From: Candidatus Aerophobota bacterium
GTDB taxonomy: Bacteria; Aerophobota; Aerophobia; Aerophobales; JAGGXI01
DNA: 64,000 bases
Assembly (NCBI GenBank): GCA_021163155.1
Contig: JAGGXI010000038.1
Span: 1 to 64,000 of the forward strand
Reading direction: 5' to 3'
Shown: one piece after another, positions 55,834 through 64,000 of the stretch
Position numbering within the stretch: position 1 is the stretch's first letter
How the letters are laid out: every line of letters begins with the position of its first letter
The notes under the pieces: generated by a model
Database searches by the model: none
Told to the model about the DNA's origin: nothing
The model's input: only the letters and a program-made list of their open reading frames with translations
Translations under genes and position numbers: made by a program

Positions 55834-56868
55834 TCAATAAGGAGTTATTTCTACCGAGGATAAAATATCGGGGTTATCCAATAGCTTCCCTGTCCCTAAA
55901 GCTACTGAAAGAAGAGGGTCGGAAGCTAATTTTACTGGAAGGTGTATTCTCTGATATAGATATTTATCAAAACCTTTAATACAGGATCCACCACCTGTAA
56001 GATATACTCCCCCCCGTCTTACATCTCCAGCAAGATCTGGAGGACACTTTTCTAAAACAGCTTCTACCATCTCACAAATTGCATTAATCACCGGCGAAAG
56101 AGCTTCTCCTATCTCCTCCGAATTTACTTCCATCTCTACAGGAAAGCCTGTGTTTAAATCTCTTCCATCTATTTTCATCTTCTCTTCCTTGGGAGGAGGA
56201 TAAATACATCCTATCTCTATCTTTATTTTTTCCGCCATCTGTTCCCCGATAAGCAAAGCATGCTTTTCCTTTAAATAATGGATTATGGCCTCTGTCATCT
56301 CATCACCAGCTACTCGAATAGAATCGCTAACTACTATACCATTCAAGGAGACTATTGTCGTTTCACTGGTTCCTCCCCCGATATCTACCACCATACTGCC
56401 TGACGGCTTAGATATAGGTAGATTTATTCCAATAACAGCGGCTACAGATTCAGCCACAAGGTGAACTCGTCGCGCTCCTGCAGCCATTCCCATATCCATT
56501 GCTGCTCTCTTCTCCACTTTAGTTGCACAAGAAGGAATACCAATTACAAGGCGAGGTCCAATTAAAACACGGTGAGGCAAAACATGGGAAATAAAATATT
56601 TAACCATCTTTTCTGTGATATCAAAATCAGCGATCACTCCATCCTGAAGAGGTTTAATAGCCAAAATATTTTGAGGAGTCTTGCCTATCATCTCCTTAGC
56701 TTCTTTTCCTATGCCTACAATTTCCCCATTCCCTTGACTAACAGCCAACACAGAAGGCATATTTAAAACAATTCCTTTCTTTTGAGCATAAATTAAAGTA
56801 TTAGTAGTCCCTAAATCTATTCCCAAATTGTTTCCGAATATTCTAAAGCTAAAGATATCTTTAAGCAT
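55834..56868 (-). CDS. mreB: Rod shape-determining protein MreB
   Basis: A 344-residue actin-like filament protein. NLGIDLGTTNTLIYAQKKGI is the phosphate-1 loop; VVDIGGGTSETTIVSLNGI is phosphate-2; GVYLTGGGSCIKGF is the adenosine motif. It organises elongation-phase wall synthesis and indicates a rod-shaped cell. A strong divergent promoter lies upstream. Confidence 0.97.
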   Translation of the reverse strand: MLKDIFSFRIFGNNLGIDLGTTNTLIYAQKKGIVLNMPSVLAVSQGNGEIVGIGKEAKEMIGKTPQNILAIKPLQDGVIADFDITEKMVKYFISHVLPHRVLIGPRLVIGIPSCATKVEKRAAMDMGMAAGARRVHLVAESVAAVIGINLPISKPSGSMVVDIGGGTSETTIVSLNGIVVSDSIRVAGDEMTEAIIHYLKEKHALLIGEQMAEKIKIEIGCIYPPPKEEKMKIDGRDLNTGFPVEMEVNSEEIGEALSPVINAICEMVEAVLEKCPPDLAGDVRRGGVYLTGGGSCIKGFDKYLYQRIHLPVKLASDPLLSVALGTGKLLDNPDILSSVEITPY

Positions 56869-56898
56869 AATAGTCTCTCTTCTTCCTTACTATATTAT

Positions 56899-56927
56899 AT
56901 TATATCTGCATAGAAAGAGAAAGTCAA
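56899..56927 (-). promoter_or_regulatory. Sigma-70 promoter of mreB
   Basis: On the minus strand, TTGACT (56927-56922) and TATAAT (56904-56899) are separated by 17 bases. The -10 box lies about 30 bases before the mreB start. Confidence 0.75.
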
Positions 56928-56929
56928 AT

Positions 56930-56957
56930 TTGCAAAATTTGAAAATAGATATATAAT
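56930..56957 (+). promoter_or_regulatory. Sigma-70 promoter of the PpiD-like gene
   Basis: TTGCAA (56930-56935), 16-base spacer, TATAAT (56952-56957), followed by AAGAGGAG and the ATG at 56979. It sits back to back with the mreB promoter. Confidence 0.7.
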
Positions 56958-56978
56958 GCTAAAAAAGAGGAGATTATA

Positions 56979-58841
56979 ATGATACTTCGTCAATTAAGAA
57001 ACTCTGTCAAACCAATAGTATGGGCAATAATTATAGGGTTTTCAGCTTCTCTTTTTTTTATGTACGGTCTCCACAGATCAGAAAGAGAAAAACCTATTGT
57101 TAAAGTTAATGGTGCCCCTATATCTTATACAAACTTTGCACAAGCTTATCAAAATGCCTATGATAGTTATCAACAAAAGTATCAGGGAAATATAACTCCC
57201 CAAATAGAGAAGTATTTAAGATATCAGATATTATCTCAGTTAGTAACTACAGAACTCATCTGGCAAGAAGTGAAAAAATCCAAGATAAATGTAAACGAGC
57301 AAGAATTAACGGAGGAGATAAAGAAGATAATAAAAAATTTTCCTTCTCGAGAGGCATTTATAAGATATCTCAACTATAAACATATTCCTTACAATGACTT
57401 TAAACAGGAGGTTAAAAAGCAATTAGCCATAAATAAACTTATCGAAAGAATTAAAGAGAGTGCCTCAATAACTGATGAAGAAATTAAAGACTACTGGCTA
57501 AAGGAAAATGAGAGGATAAAGGCTGAATATATAATCCTTAAAACAGAAAACTACGAAAAAGAGATAAATACTACTCAAAAAGAGATAAAAAAATATTATA
57601 CAGAACATAAAGAAGAGTTTACCATTCCTGAAAAGGTGAGTGTAAACTATATTATTATAAACCCTGAGGATTTTAATAAAAAGATAAAAATCACAGAGGA
57701 AGTACTAAAAAAATATTACGATAGTCATTTAAAAGAATTTGAAGTTCCTGAAAAAAGGAGAGCCAGCCACATCTTGATAAGAATACCCTCTAATGGAGAG
57801 GGAAAAGAAGCAAAGGAAAAAATAGAAGAGATAGAGGAAAAAATAAAGCAAGGCTCTAATTTTGCTCTCCTGGCTAAAAAATATTCTCAAGATAAAGCAT
57901 CAGCTAAAGAGGGAGGAGACATAGGATTCGTTACTTCTAAAGAGATAGTCCCCTCTTTTAGTGAGGCTCTTTTCTCCTTGGAAAAAATAGGAGAGGTCAG
58001 TGAAGTTGTAAAAACGCCTTTTGGTTATCACCTAATTAAGCTAACAGGTATAAAACCAGCTTACACCAAATCTTTTGAAAAAGTAAAAGGAGATATTAAA
58101 AAAAGATTATTAAAGGAAAAGAGCGAAGAATTAGCTAAAAAAGAGGCAGAAAAAATCAAGAAAGAATTTAAAGATTACATTAAAAAATATCCAGATAATT
58201 TAAAAACTACTCCTCTTTTTGCTCGCACTGAATCATTTATTAAAGAATTAGGATGGGTTCCTCAATTCACTAAGGTAGCTTTTTCCCTTAAAAAAGGAGA
58301 CATCAGTTCTCCTATAAAAACCTCTATGGGATATTGCCTTCTTAAATTAAAAGAGAAAAACCCTTCTTATATTCCTGAGTTAAAAGAGATAACTGAAGAG
58401 GTAAAAAAAGCGGTAATCAAAAAGAAATCTATGGAATTCGCCTATAAAAAAGCAGAACAAATAGTTAAAGAAGGAGAGGAAGGAAATTCTTTTTCTTCTC
58501 TTGCTCAAAAATTTAATTTGGAATATAAAAGCTTAAAATACCTTAAAAGAGGGGAGCAGATAGAAGGGATTAATAGCAATGAGGATAGGGAGAAGTTCCT
58601 CAACACCGCCTTTTCTCTGGGAAAGAGAAAAATAAGCAAGCCTTTACTCCTACAAAATAGCTATTATATAATAAAATTATCAGATAGAGACCCTCAGTGG
58701 GAGGAATTTCATAAAAAAGAAAAGGAAATTGCCAGGAATTTACTCTCCCAGAAAAAGAGAGAATATGTAAATACCTGGCTTGAGAAATTAAATAAAGAGG
58801 CAAAAATAGTAGATAATACCAAGCTATTCTTCCCCTCTTAA
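56979..58841 (+). CDS. PpiD/SurA-like peptidyl-prolyl isomerase chaperone
   Basis: A 620-residue periplasmic foldase held by an N-terminal membrane helix (about 12-30, IVWAIIIGFSASLFFMYGL). A SurA-type chaperone segment follows (VNGAPISYTNFAQAY onwards). A complete parvulin domain is at about 260-365 (RRASHILIRI, GGDIGFVTSKEIVPSFSEAL, TPFGYHLIKL), and a second, weaker rotamase-like region at about 420-470. It assists folding of exported proteins. Its end overlaps the convergent yajC end by 18 bases. Confidence 0.88.
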   Translation: MILRQLRNSVKPIVWAIIIGFSASLFFMYGLHRSEREKPIVKVNGAPISYTNFAQAYQNAYDSYQQKYQGNITPQIEKYLRYQILSQLVTTELIWQEVKKSKINVNEQELTEEIKKIIKNFPSREAFIRYLNYKHIPYNDFKQEVKKQLAINKLIERIKESASITDEEIKDYWLKENERIKAEYIILKTENYEKEINTTQKEIKKYYTEHKEEFTIPEKVSVNYIIINPEDFNKKIKITEEVLKKYYDSHLKEFEVPEKRRASHILIRIPSNGEGKEAKEKIEEIEEKIKQGSNFALLAKKYSQDKASAKEGGDIGFVTSKEIVPSFSEALFSLEKIGEVSEVVKTPFGYHLIKLTGIKPAYTKSFEKVKGDIKKRLLKEKSEELAKKEAEKIKKEFKDYIKKYPDNLKTTPLFARTESFIKELGWVPQFTKVAFSLKKGDISSPIKTSMGYCLLKLKEKNPSYIPELKEITEEVKKAVIKKKSMEFAYKKAEQIVKEGEEGNSFSSLAQKFNLEYKSLKYLKRGEQIEGINSNEDREKFLNTAFSLGKRKISKPLLLQNSYYIIKLSDRDPQWEEFHKKEKEIARNLLSQKKREYVNTWLEKLNKEAKIVDNTKLFFPS

Positions 58842-59132
58842 TCGGGTGACAGCGCCTCTTTGTACTCTTAACTTTACCTTATCCTCTACTTCTATTTCTA
58901 AATAATTTTTCTTAACATTAGTAACAGTTCCATATATTCCCCCGGTGGTAATTATCTTATCTCCCTTCTTCAAACTTTCTACCATTTGTCTATGTTCTTT
59001 CTGTTTCTTCCTTTGAGGAAGGATGAGAAGAAAGTAAAAAATAACAAAGATAAGAACAAGAGGCATTAAAGATCCAATCATTCCTCCTGCTCCTCCTGTT
59101 TGCCCATTAGCAGCCCATGCAATAGCATTCAT
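58824..59132 (-). CDS. yajC: Sec translocon accessory protein YajC
   Basis: A 102-residue protein with one membrane helix (about 18-40, IGSLMPLVLIFVIFYFLLIL) followed by PQRKKQKEHRQMVESLKKGD and KIITTGGIYGTV, both diagnostic. It joins SecDF at the Sec channel. It follows tgt by 5 bases; secD would be expected further on but the convergent foldase gene lies there. Confidence 0.95.
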   Translation of the reverse strand: MNAIAWAANGQTGGAGGMIGSLMPLVLIFVIFYFLLILPQRKKQKEHRQMVESLKKGDKIITTGGIYGTVTNVKKNYLEIEVEDKVKLRVQRGAVTRLRGEE

Positions 59133-59137
59133 TTCTT

Positions 59138-60259
<1,122 letters not shown>

Positions 60260-60347
60260 TTATTTTAGAATCAAGAAAACCCATTTTGTTCCCTTTAATC
60301 CTGCTTTTCCTTGACCGTATCAGGAAATTATACCTATAATCTACTAC

Positions 60348-60378
60348 TGAGGGTATTTCCCTGAAGAAGCCTTATAGG
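60348..60378 (+). repeat. Dispersed repeat with CCCTGAAGAAGCCTTATA
   Basis: Third copy of the element seen at 15163-15211 and, inverted, at 5083-5131. It lies in the gap between queA and tgt, which otherwise shows nothing. Confidence 0.6.
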
Positions 60379-60486
60379 AGCTACCTTAACGAGAAGACGA
60401 GCAGAAACAATTCAAAGCAGATATACAGCGACGAAAGGGAATACCCAAAATCTTCTTGATATATAATATCAGGAATATAAAGGAAG

Positions 60487-61512
60487 TCAAATTATGAGCA
60501 TTGCATCTCCGAAGGAGAGGAAACGATATTTTTCCTTTATTGCTTCCTTGTAAGCGGCAAGCAATTTTTCCTTACCCACAAAAGCAGATACTAATAGAAT
60601 AAGTGAGGTCCCTGGCATATGAAAGTTGGTAATAAGGGAATCCACTATCTTAAATCTATATCCCGGATAAATGAACAGCTTTGTCCATCCCTCTCCCTCC
60701 TCAATTAAACCAGTAGATTTAGCCTGTGTTTCCAGAGCTCGAGTAGCACTGGTTCCTACAGTTACCACTCTTCTCGCTTCCCTAATAATCTTAGCTGCTT
60801 TAGCCTCAATTTTATAAAATTCCTCTGGAATTTGATTCTCTTCCACTATTTCTTTATTTAAACGCTTAAAGCTGGCCCATCCGGTATGCAATGTCACCTC
60901 TACTATTTTCACCCCTTTATCTTTTATTTTTTGCAATAAAGAAGGGGTAAAATGGAGTCCTGCTGTGGGAGCAGCAATGGCTCCTCCCTCTTTAGCATAA
61001 ACAGTTTGATATCTTTCTCTATCTTCGGGGCTGGGGCATCCTTCCCTTTTGATATAAGGAGGAAGAGGAACCTGACCAATCTTCGCTATAACTCTATTTA
61101 ATTTGCTTGGAGGAGTAAATTTAACTACTGCCTTTGCTCCTTCACCCTTCTTTAATATATATGCTTTAAGTTCTGTCTCCGGGAAAAAAATTGAACTATC
61201 TTCTCTTATGCTCTTAGCCGGTTTCAGTAAACATTCCCAAATATCTTCCTCTTTTTTCTTTAAAAGAAGAACTTCAGCTTTGCCTCCCGTAGTTTCTTTT
61301 TTTCCTTTCAATCGAGCAGGTATCACATATGTATTGTTTAATACCAATACATCCCCTTCCTGGAAATAATGCAGAATCTCATAAAATCTTTTATGCTCTA
61401 TTTCCCCCTTTTCTCTGTGAAGCACCAAAAGACGAGACTCATCCCTTTGGGGAGCTGGATATTGAGCAATTAATTCTCCTGGAAGCTGATAATAAAAATC
61501 TTTTAACCTCAA
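60487..61512 (-). CDS. queA: tRNA preQ1(34) S-adenosylmethionine ribosyltransferase-isomerase
   Basis: A 341-residue QueA. Landmarks are the start YYQLPGELIAQYPAPQRDESRL, then GAIAAPTAGLHFTP, EVTLHTGWASF and DSLITNFHMPGTSLILLVSAF. It adds the epoxy-ribosyl group of SAM to preQ1 in tRNA, the step after Tgt. Confidence 0.97.
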   Translation of the reverse strand: MRLKDFYYQLPGELIAQYPAPQRDESRLLVLHREKGEIEHKRFYEILHYFQEGDVLVLNNTYVIPARLKGKKETTGGKAEVLLLKKKEEDIWECLLKPAKSIREDSSIFFPETELKAYILKKGEGAKAVVKFTPPSKLNRVIAKIGQVPLPPYIKREGCPSPEDRERYQTVYAKEGGAIAAPTAGLHFTPSLLQKIKDKGVKIVEVTLHTGWASFKRLNKEIVEENQIPEEFYKIEAKAAKIIREARRVVTVGTSATRALETQAKSTGLIEEGEGWTKLFIYPGYRFKIVDSLITNFHMPGTSLILLVSAFVGKEKLLAAYKEAIKEKYRFLSFGDAMLII

Positions 61513-61679
61513 CTGATTTTCCTTTATTCTTTTCTTTTAAAATTACCAATAATTACTCATTGGTCAAGAAGATTTCTAGCTTTCCCCTCCATCGCTGTCC
61601 ATTACGAGTAAATGGGTAAATGAGTTAATTGGACAAACTTTGTACTATTTTTTGTAGTTTCTTTACTTTTTCCTCATAT

Positions 61680-61743
61680 GGGTCAGGTCTTCAAACTTGA
61701 CATAAATATTAATTTATGGTAATGATAATTTATGTCGAAGACC
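61680..61743. repeat. Family E REP-like nested hairpin
   Basis: GGTCAGGTCTTC opens an element with nested perfect arms: GGTCTTC (61686-61692) with GAAGACC (61737-61743), and GACATAAAT (61699-61707) with ATTTATGTC (61728-61736). Such forms are typical of repeats moved by REP-associated transposases. No transposase is in the window. Confidence 0.7.
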
Positions 61744-61748
61744 ATTAA

Positions 61749-62444
61749 GAATTTCCCATCCAGGCGCCCTTTATCATATCAGTACAAAGCATAAGGAATA
61801 CAGTAGCCGCGGCAGACATCGACGTCACAAGAATTCCATCAAAATTGGAAGCGCGAAGTGGACTTGGAAGCCGCGCTGAAGTTATACCAGCCATAGATAA
61901 ACTTTTTGGCGAGTTATACAAAGACGCTCAAGAAAACGCACTTTGCATAATTGCGGAATGTTTAATAGCAGAAAGCCCACAATTGGCCGAAAGCGTACAA
62001 GAAATTCTTGGAAAAGACGGTTATCAATTCATTGATGGTTCATTTGTTCCTGTTGGTTTACTAGATCAAAGAGAGGCCAAGTTCTTGCCTATAAGCTCAG
62101 CCACCGAGATTGCTAGAGCTACCTCTCGATTAATTAATGGTGATTACAGCGGCGCAATAACATCAGCATGTGGTGCCGTCGATATCGTAATGCAGTAAAT
62201 CTATAAAGAGCAAGGCCTGGGCGAAGCAGGTAAAGCCTCCTTTCAGGCTAAAGTGAATACTGCTGCTAAGCAATTACGCCTATTTGAAGCAATGGAAAGC
62301 GAATTTCGGAAAGTAGGCATGCCTGAAAAGGATACATCGGAATTAGTAAAGGAAATGAAAAGTGCCACTAACCATGCAGCACAGGCGTTACAAGTCTTGA
62401 GGCGTGCTATGGGAGACACCCATGGCATCTCTAAGATACAATAG
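61749..62444 (+). pseudogene. Abi_C-domain (abortive infection C-terminus) protein, broken
   Basis: One frame is open from 61749 to 62444 apart from TAA at 62196. The N-terminal part includes SKLEARSGLGSRAEVIPAID. The second part runs from SATEIARATSRLINGDYSGA through KVNTAAKQLRL to RRAMGDTHG, the Abi_C pattern. The TAA stands where a lysine would be likely, so one A-to-T change could have made it. There is no good start codon, and the protein ends early after GDTHG. It is richer in G and C than its surroundings. Confidence 0.7.
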
Positions 62445-62449
62445 CCAGG

Positions 62450-62686
62450 GATTCTCTAATTCTTCTTTAGTCACAAAACGCCATTTACCGCTATCTTCCA
62501 AAACTTTTGTATTCTCATCCAGCAAAGAGTATAGAACGATAGTCCTAAAAACACTTCCCAGTCTTCTTACCCACCATTTGTGAATAAAGTAAATCGGCGG
62601 TATTTTTCCTTGGCGTGGGCTTCCCGTTCCGCAATTTCGTTAACCTGTTCAATAGGGAAATCTATTTTTATAGGTCTTTGTTTCAC
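62450..62686 (-). pseudogene. DUF1156 methyltransferase gene, 5' fragment with frameshift
   Basis: Reading the minus strand from GTG 62686 gives KQRPIKIDFPIEQVNEIAER then EAHAKEKYRR, the start of DUF1156 DNA methyltransferase-like proteins. After FT the frame hits a stop. Removing one base near 62585 restores KWWVRRLGSVFRTIVLYSLL and then WRFVTKEELENPWLLY. The gene is cut off where the Abi_C remnant ends. It is a broken relic of a defence system. Confidence 0.6.
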
Positions 62687-62688
62687 TT

Positions 62689-63081
62689 TTATTCCTCTAT
62701 TGCCTTTGCGACAATTTCATCTATAACTTTAATGAATTCCTCAGCTTTCTCAAGCCAGGTCTTGATATCTTCCTTGTTGAATTCAACAAAGTCTTCATAA
62801 TCTCCCCTTTGCCTGAATTCAAACATTTTATTGTAAAAATCTCCGAATTTTTCCCCAACAACACCTGCCTTTACAAATTCTCTATTAAATAAGCTCCTTA
62901 TTCCACTGTGTTTTGAAGAATAAAGATCCTTTGTTAGAAGAAGTGCAACAGATTCATAAAAGATGGCATAATATATTCTGTTGACAGTGGCAAACAGTTT
63001 TGAATTATCAAACATTATCTTTGCTTCTTCAAAGGTCTCTTTGGCTCTCTCCCTCCTGTAGTTGATAATTTTCTCTTTCAT
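62689..63081 (-). CDS. HEPN domain protein
   Basis: A 130-residue all-helical HEPN protein (COG1895-like). FATVNRIYYAIFYESVALLL and RQRGDYEDFVEFNKEDIKTW are the conserved helices. The classic RNase motif Rx4-6H is not seen, so it may be the sensor or partner form rather than an active toxin. It overlaps the nucleotidyltransferase gene by 4 bases, the usual two-gene module. Confidence 0.85.
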   Translation of the reverse strand: MKEKIINYRRERAKETFEEAKIMFDNSKLFATVNRIYYAIFYESVALLLTKDLYSSKHSGIRSLFNREFVKAGVVGEKFGDFYNKMFEFRQRGDYEDFVEFNKEDIKTWLEKAEEFIKVIDEIVAKAIEE

Positions 63082-63425
63082 TTAACAGGCACTCCTTCTT
63101 TGTCAATATTCCAGTGAATGGGCATAGCTTTTGCCAATGGTGATTTCCAGAAGTTGGTAGCTTCTATAAGGATTCCAAATACGACATTGTACTTTAACTC
63201 TATTCTGAAGCTCATACTGAAAATCTTTTCTCTTAAACTGTCATTGACATCACATTCAAGTAGAATTAATACATCAATATCCGATTCCTCATCAAAATCT
63301 CCTCTTACCTTAGAACCGTAAAGAATGACCCCAGCATCTGGGAATCTTTCCAGCACTCTTTTTTTTAACTCCTGTAAAGCTTTTTTCTCATTTTCTTTTA
63401 ATTTCAACTCTTCTACATTCTTCAT
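63078..63425 (-). CDS. MNT-type nucleotidyltransferase
   Basis: A 115-residue minimal nucleotidyltransferase. VILYGSKVRGDFDEESDIDV has the GS motif and the two metal-binding aspartates. In MntA/HepT pairs this enzyme adds AMP residues to the HEPN partner and neutralises it. It overlaps the PglZ fragment by 4 bases, showing the three were one operon. Confidence 0.88.
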   Translation of the reverse strand: MKNVEELKLKENEKKALQELKKRVLERFPDAGVILYGSKVRGDFDEESDIDVLILLECDVNDSLREKIFSMSFRIELKYNVVFGILIEATNFWKSPLAKAMPIHWNIDKEGVPVK

Positions 63426-63880
63426 TTTCTTACCTCAATCATCGGAACAAAGCATTCCATCAAACTTAATCCACCATGAAAATATATACTGTATTTTCCC
63501 GGTACAGGCCATATATATCGGGATTTCACAAGATAATAACCAGAAAAATCTACAACATAACCATCTTGCACCAGATGAGAAGCATCTGCTTGATTCATAG
63601 AGATGTATCTATTGCTGCCAAAAACATCCCTTAAAGCTCTCTTCTTGTTATCCGGAACTGGGAAAGCAAATCCAGCTTCTGAACGAATATACCCATGGTC
63701 AGATAGAATTATAATCTTGCTGGTTTTAAGTTTAGTTGCCAATTCCATCACGATTTTTTCTGTAGTTTCATGCATATTCTCAAGAGATGAGATTACAGTA
63801 TGCCCTACCTGAATTTTGTCCAGCAAACAATCCGGAAAATAAGACCAGATATATTTTTCCCTACCCGTAATCCTTATCAT
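63422..63880 (-). pseudogene. PglZ-domain protein, C-terminal fragment
   Basis: A 152-residue piece of an alkaline-phosphatase-fold PglZ protein. ETTEKIVMELATKLKTSKII then ILSDHGYIRSEAG holds the metal-binding aspartate and histidine, and GGLSLMECFVPMIEV is the usual end. Full PglZ proteins are several hundred residues longer. There is no ribosome-binding site before the ATG, and the XRE gene ends just upstream. PglZ belongs to BREX and related phage-defence systems. Confidence 0.75.
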
Positions 63881-63915
63881 TTAAATCAATTTTTATTTAC
63901 TATTTTCATATTGTA

Positions 63916-63999
63916 TTATTTCTCCTCTGGAATATACACAAGTAACTCACCAACGGAGCAATTTAAAGCCTTGCAAAGTTTTTCGAGAACCTCGTAGGT
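63916..63999 (-). CDS. XRE/HTH_26-type regulator, C-terminal end (cut by window edge)
   Basis: The minus-strand frame reads TYEVLEKLCKALNCSVGELL then VYIPEEK and stop. This is the end of a Cro/C1-type helix-turn-helix protein. The rest lies beyond base 64000. It probably controlled the defence operon. Confidence 0.7.
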   Translation of the reverse strand, partial: TYEVLEKLCKALNCSVGELLVYIPEEK

Positions 64000-64000
64000 T

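Noticed and set aside
62196-62198. Recoding of the stop codon in the Abi_C frame
   Set aside because: It is TAA, not the TAG or TGA used for pyrrolysine or selenocysteine, and the gene is damaged at both ends.

Overview
The window looks like a chromosomal piece of an anaerobic, low-GC, probably diderm bacterium. The anaerobic reading rests on a ferredoxin-coupled 2-oxoacid oxidoreductase with an acyl-CoA synthetase, Rnf subunits, many small ferredoxins and IspG. The diderm reading rests on two solute-binding proteins whose signal peptides lack a lipobox cysteine, plus a PpiD-type periplasmic foldase and YajC. No rRNA or tRNA gene is present, so the phylum cannot be fixed. The gene mix and the many shared intergenic repeats recall uncultured fermenters such as Aerophobetes, but that is a guess.

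Region 1 (1-15.1 kb) is amino-acid fermentation: gcvH-gcvPA-gcvPB, a lipoate-ligase-like gene, two M20 amidohydrolases, a GntR regulator, and an operon for a four-subunit 2-oxoacid:ferredoxin oxidoreductase, an ADP-forming acyl-CoA synthetase and a ferredoxin, then a hydantoinase/allantoinase-type amidohydrolase. Region 2 (15.7-24.6 kb) is peptide or amide import and cleavage: a complete oligopeptide-type ABC transporter with an M42 aminopeptidase inside it, then a creatininase-family enzyme and an isoaspartyl peptidase. Region 3 (24.6-39.5 kb) is an accessory catabolic block. It holds a GntR regulator, an enolase paralogue with replaced active-site histidines, a knotted carbamoyltransferase, a glycerate-2-kinase, a two-gene UxaA-family dehydratase, a LarA-type racemase, a TRAP transporter, an amidinohydrolase-fold enzyme and a D-2-hydroxyacid dehydrogenase. 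The 25.0-33.6 kb part is framed by 65-66 bp direct repeats, and the left one truncates another larA-like gene.

Region 4 (39.6-61.5 kb) is mostly housekeeping: pyrG-rnfA-rnfB-pyrD, ispG, accD, metG-rsmA-mtnA-gatC, mreBCD, a PpiD-like foldase and queA-tgt-yajC. It also has a gene matching the tryptophan-sensing RNA-binding protein TRAP (MtrB), next to an EamA transporter framed by inverted repeats. Region 5 (61.7-64 kb) is a decaying defence island: Abi_C and DUF1156 pseudogenes, an intact HEPN/nucleotidyltransferase pair, a PglZ fragment and the end of an XRE regulator.

Intergenic gaps are full of dispersed, often palindromic repeats (families A to E below). Several sit at boundaries between gene blocks, and the sequence around the two best-conserved repeats records past insertions. 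The working model is an importer-rich fermenter that takes up peptides, cyclic amides and hydroxy acids, oxidises the carbon to acyl-CoA with ferredoxin reduction, and makes ATP by substrate-level phosphorylation.
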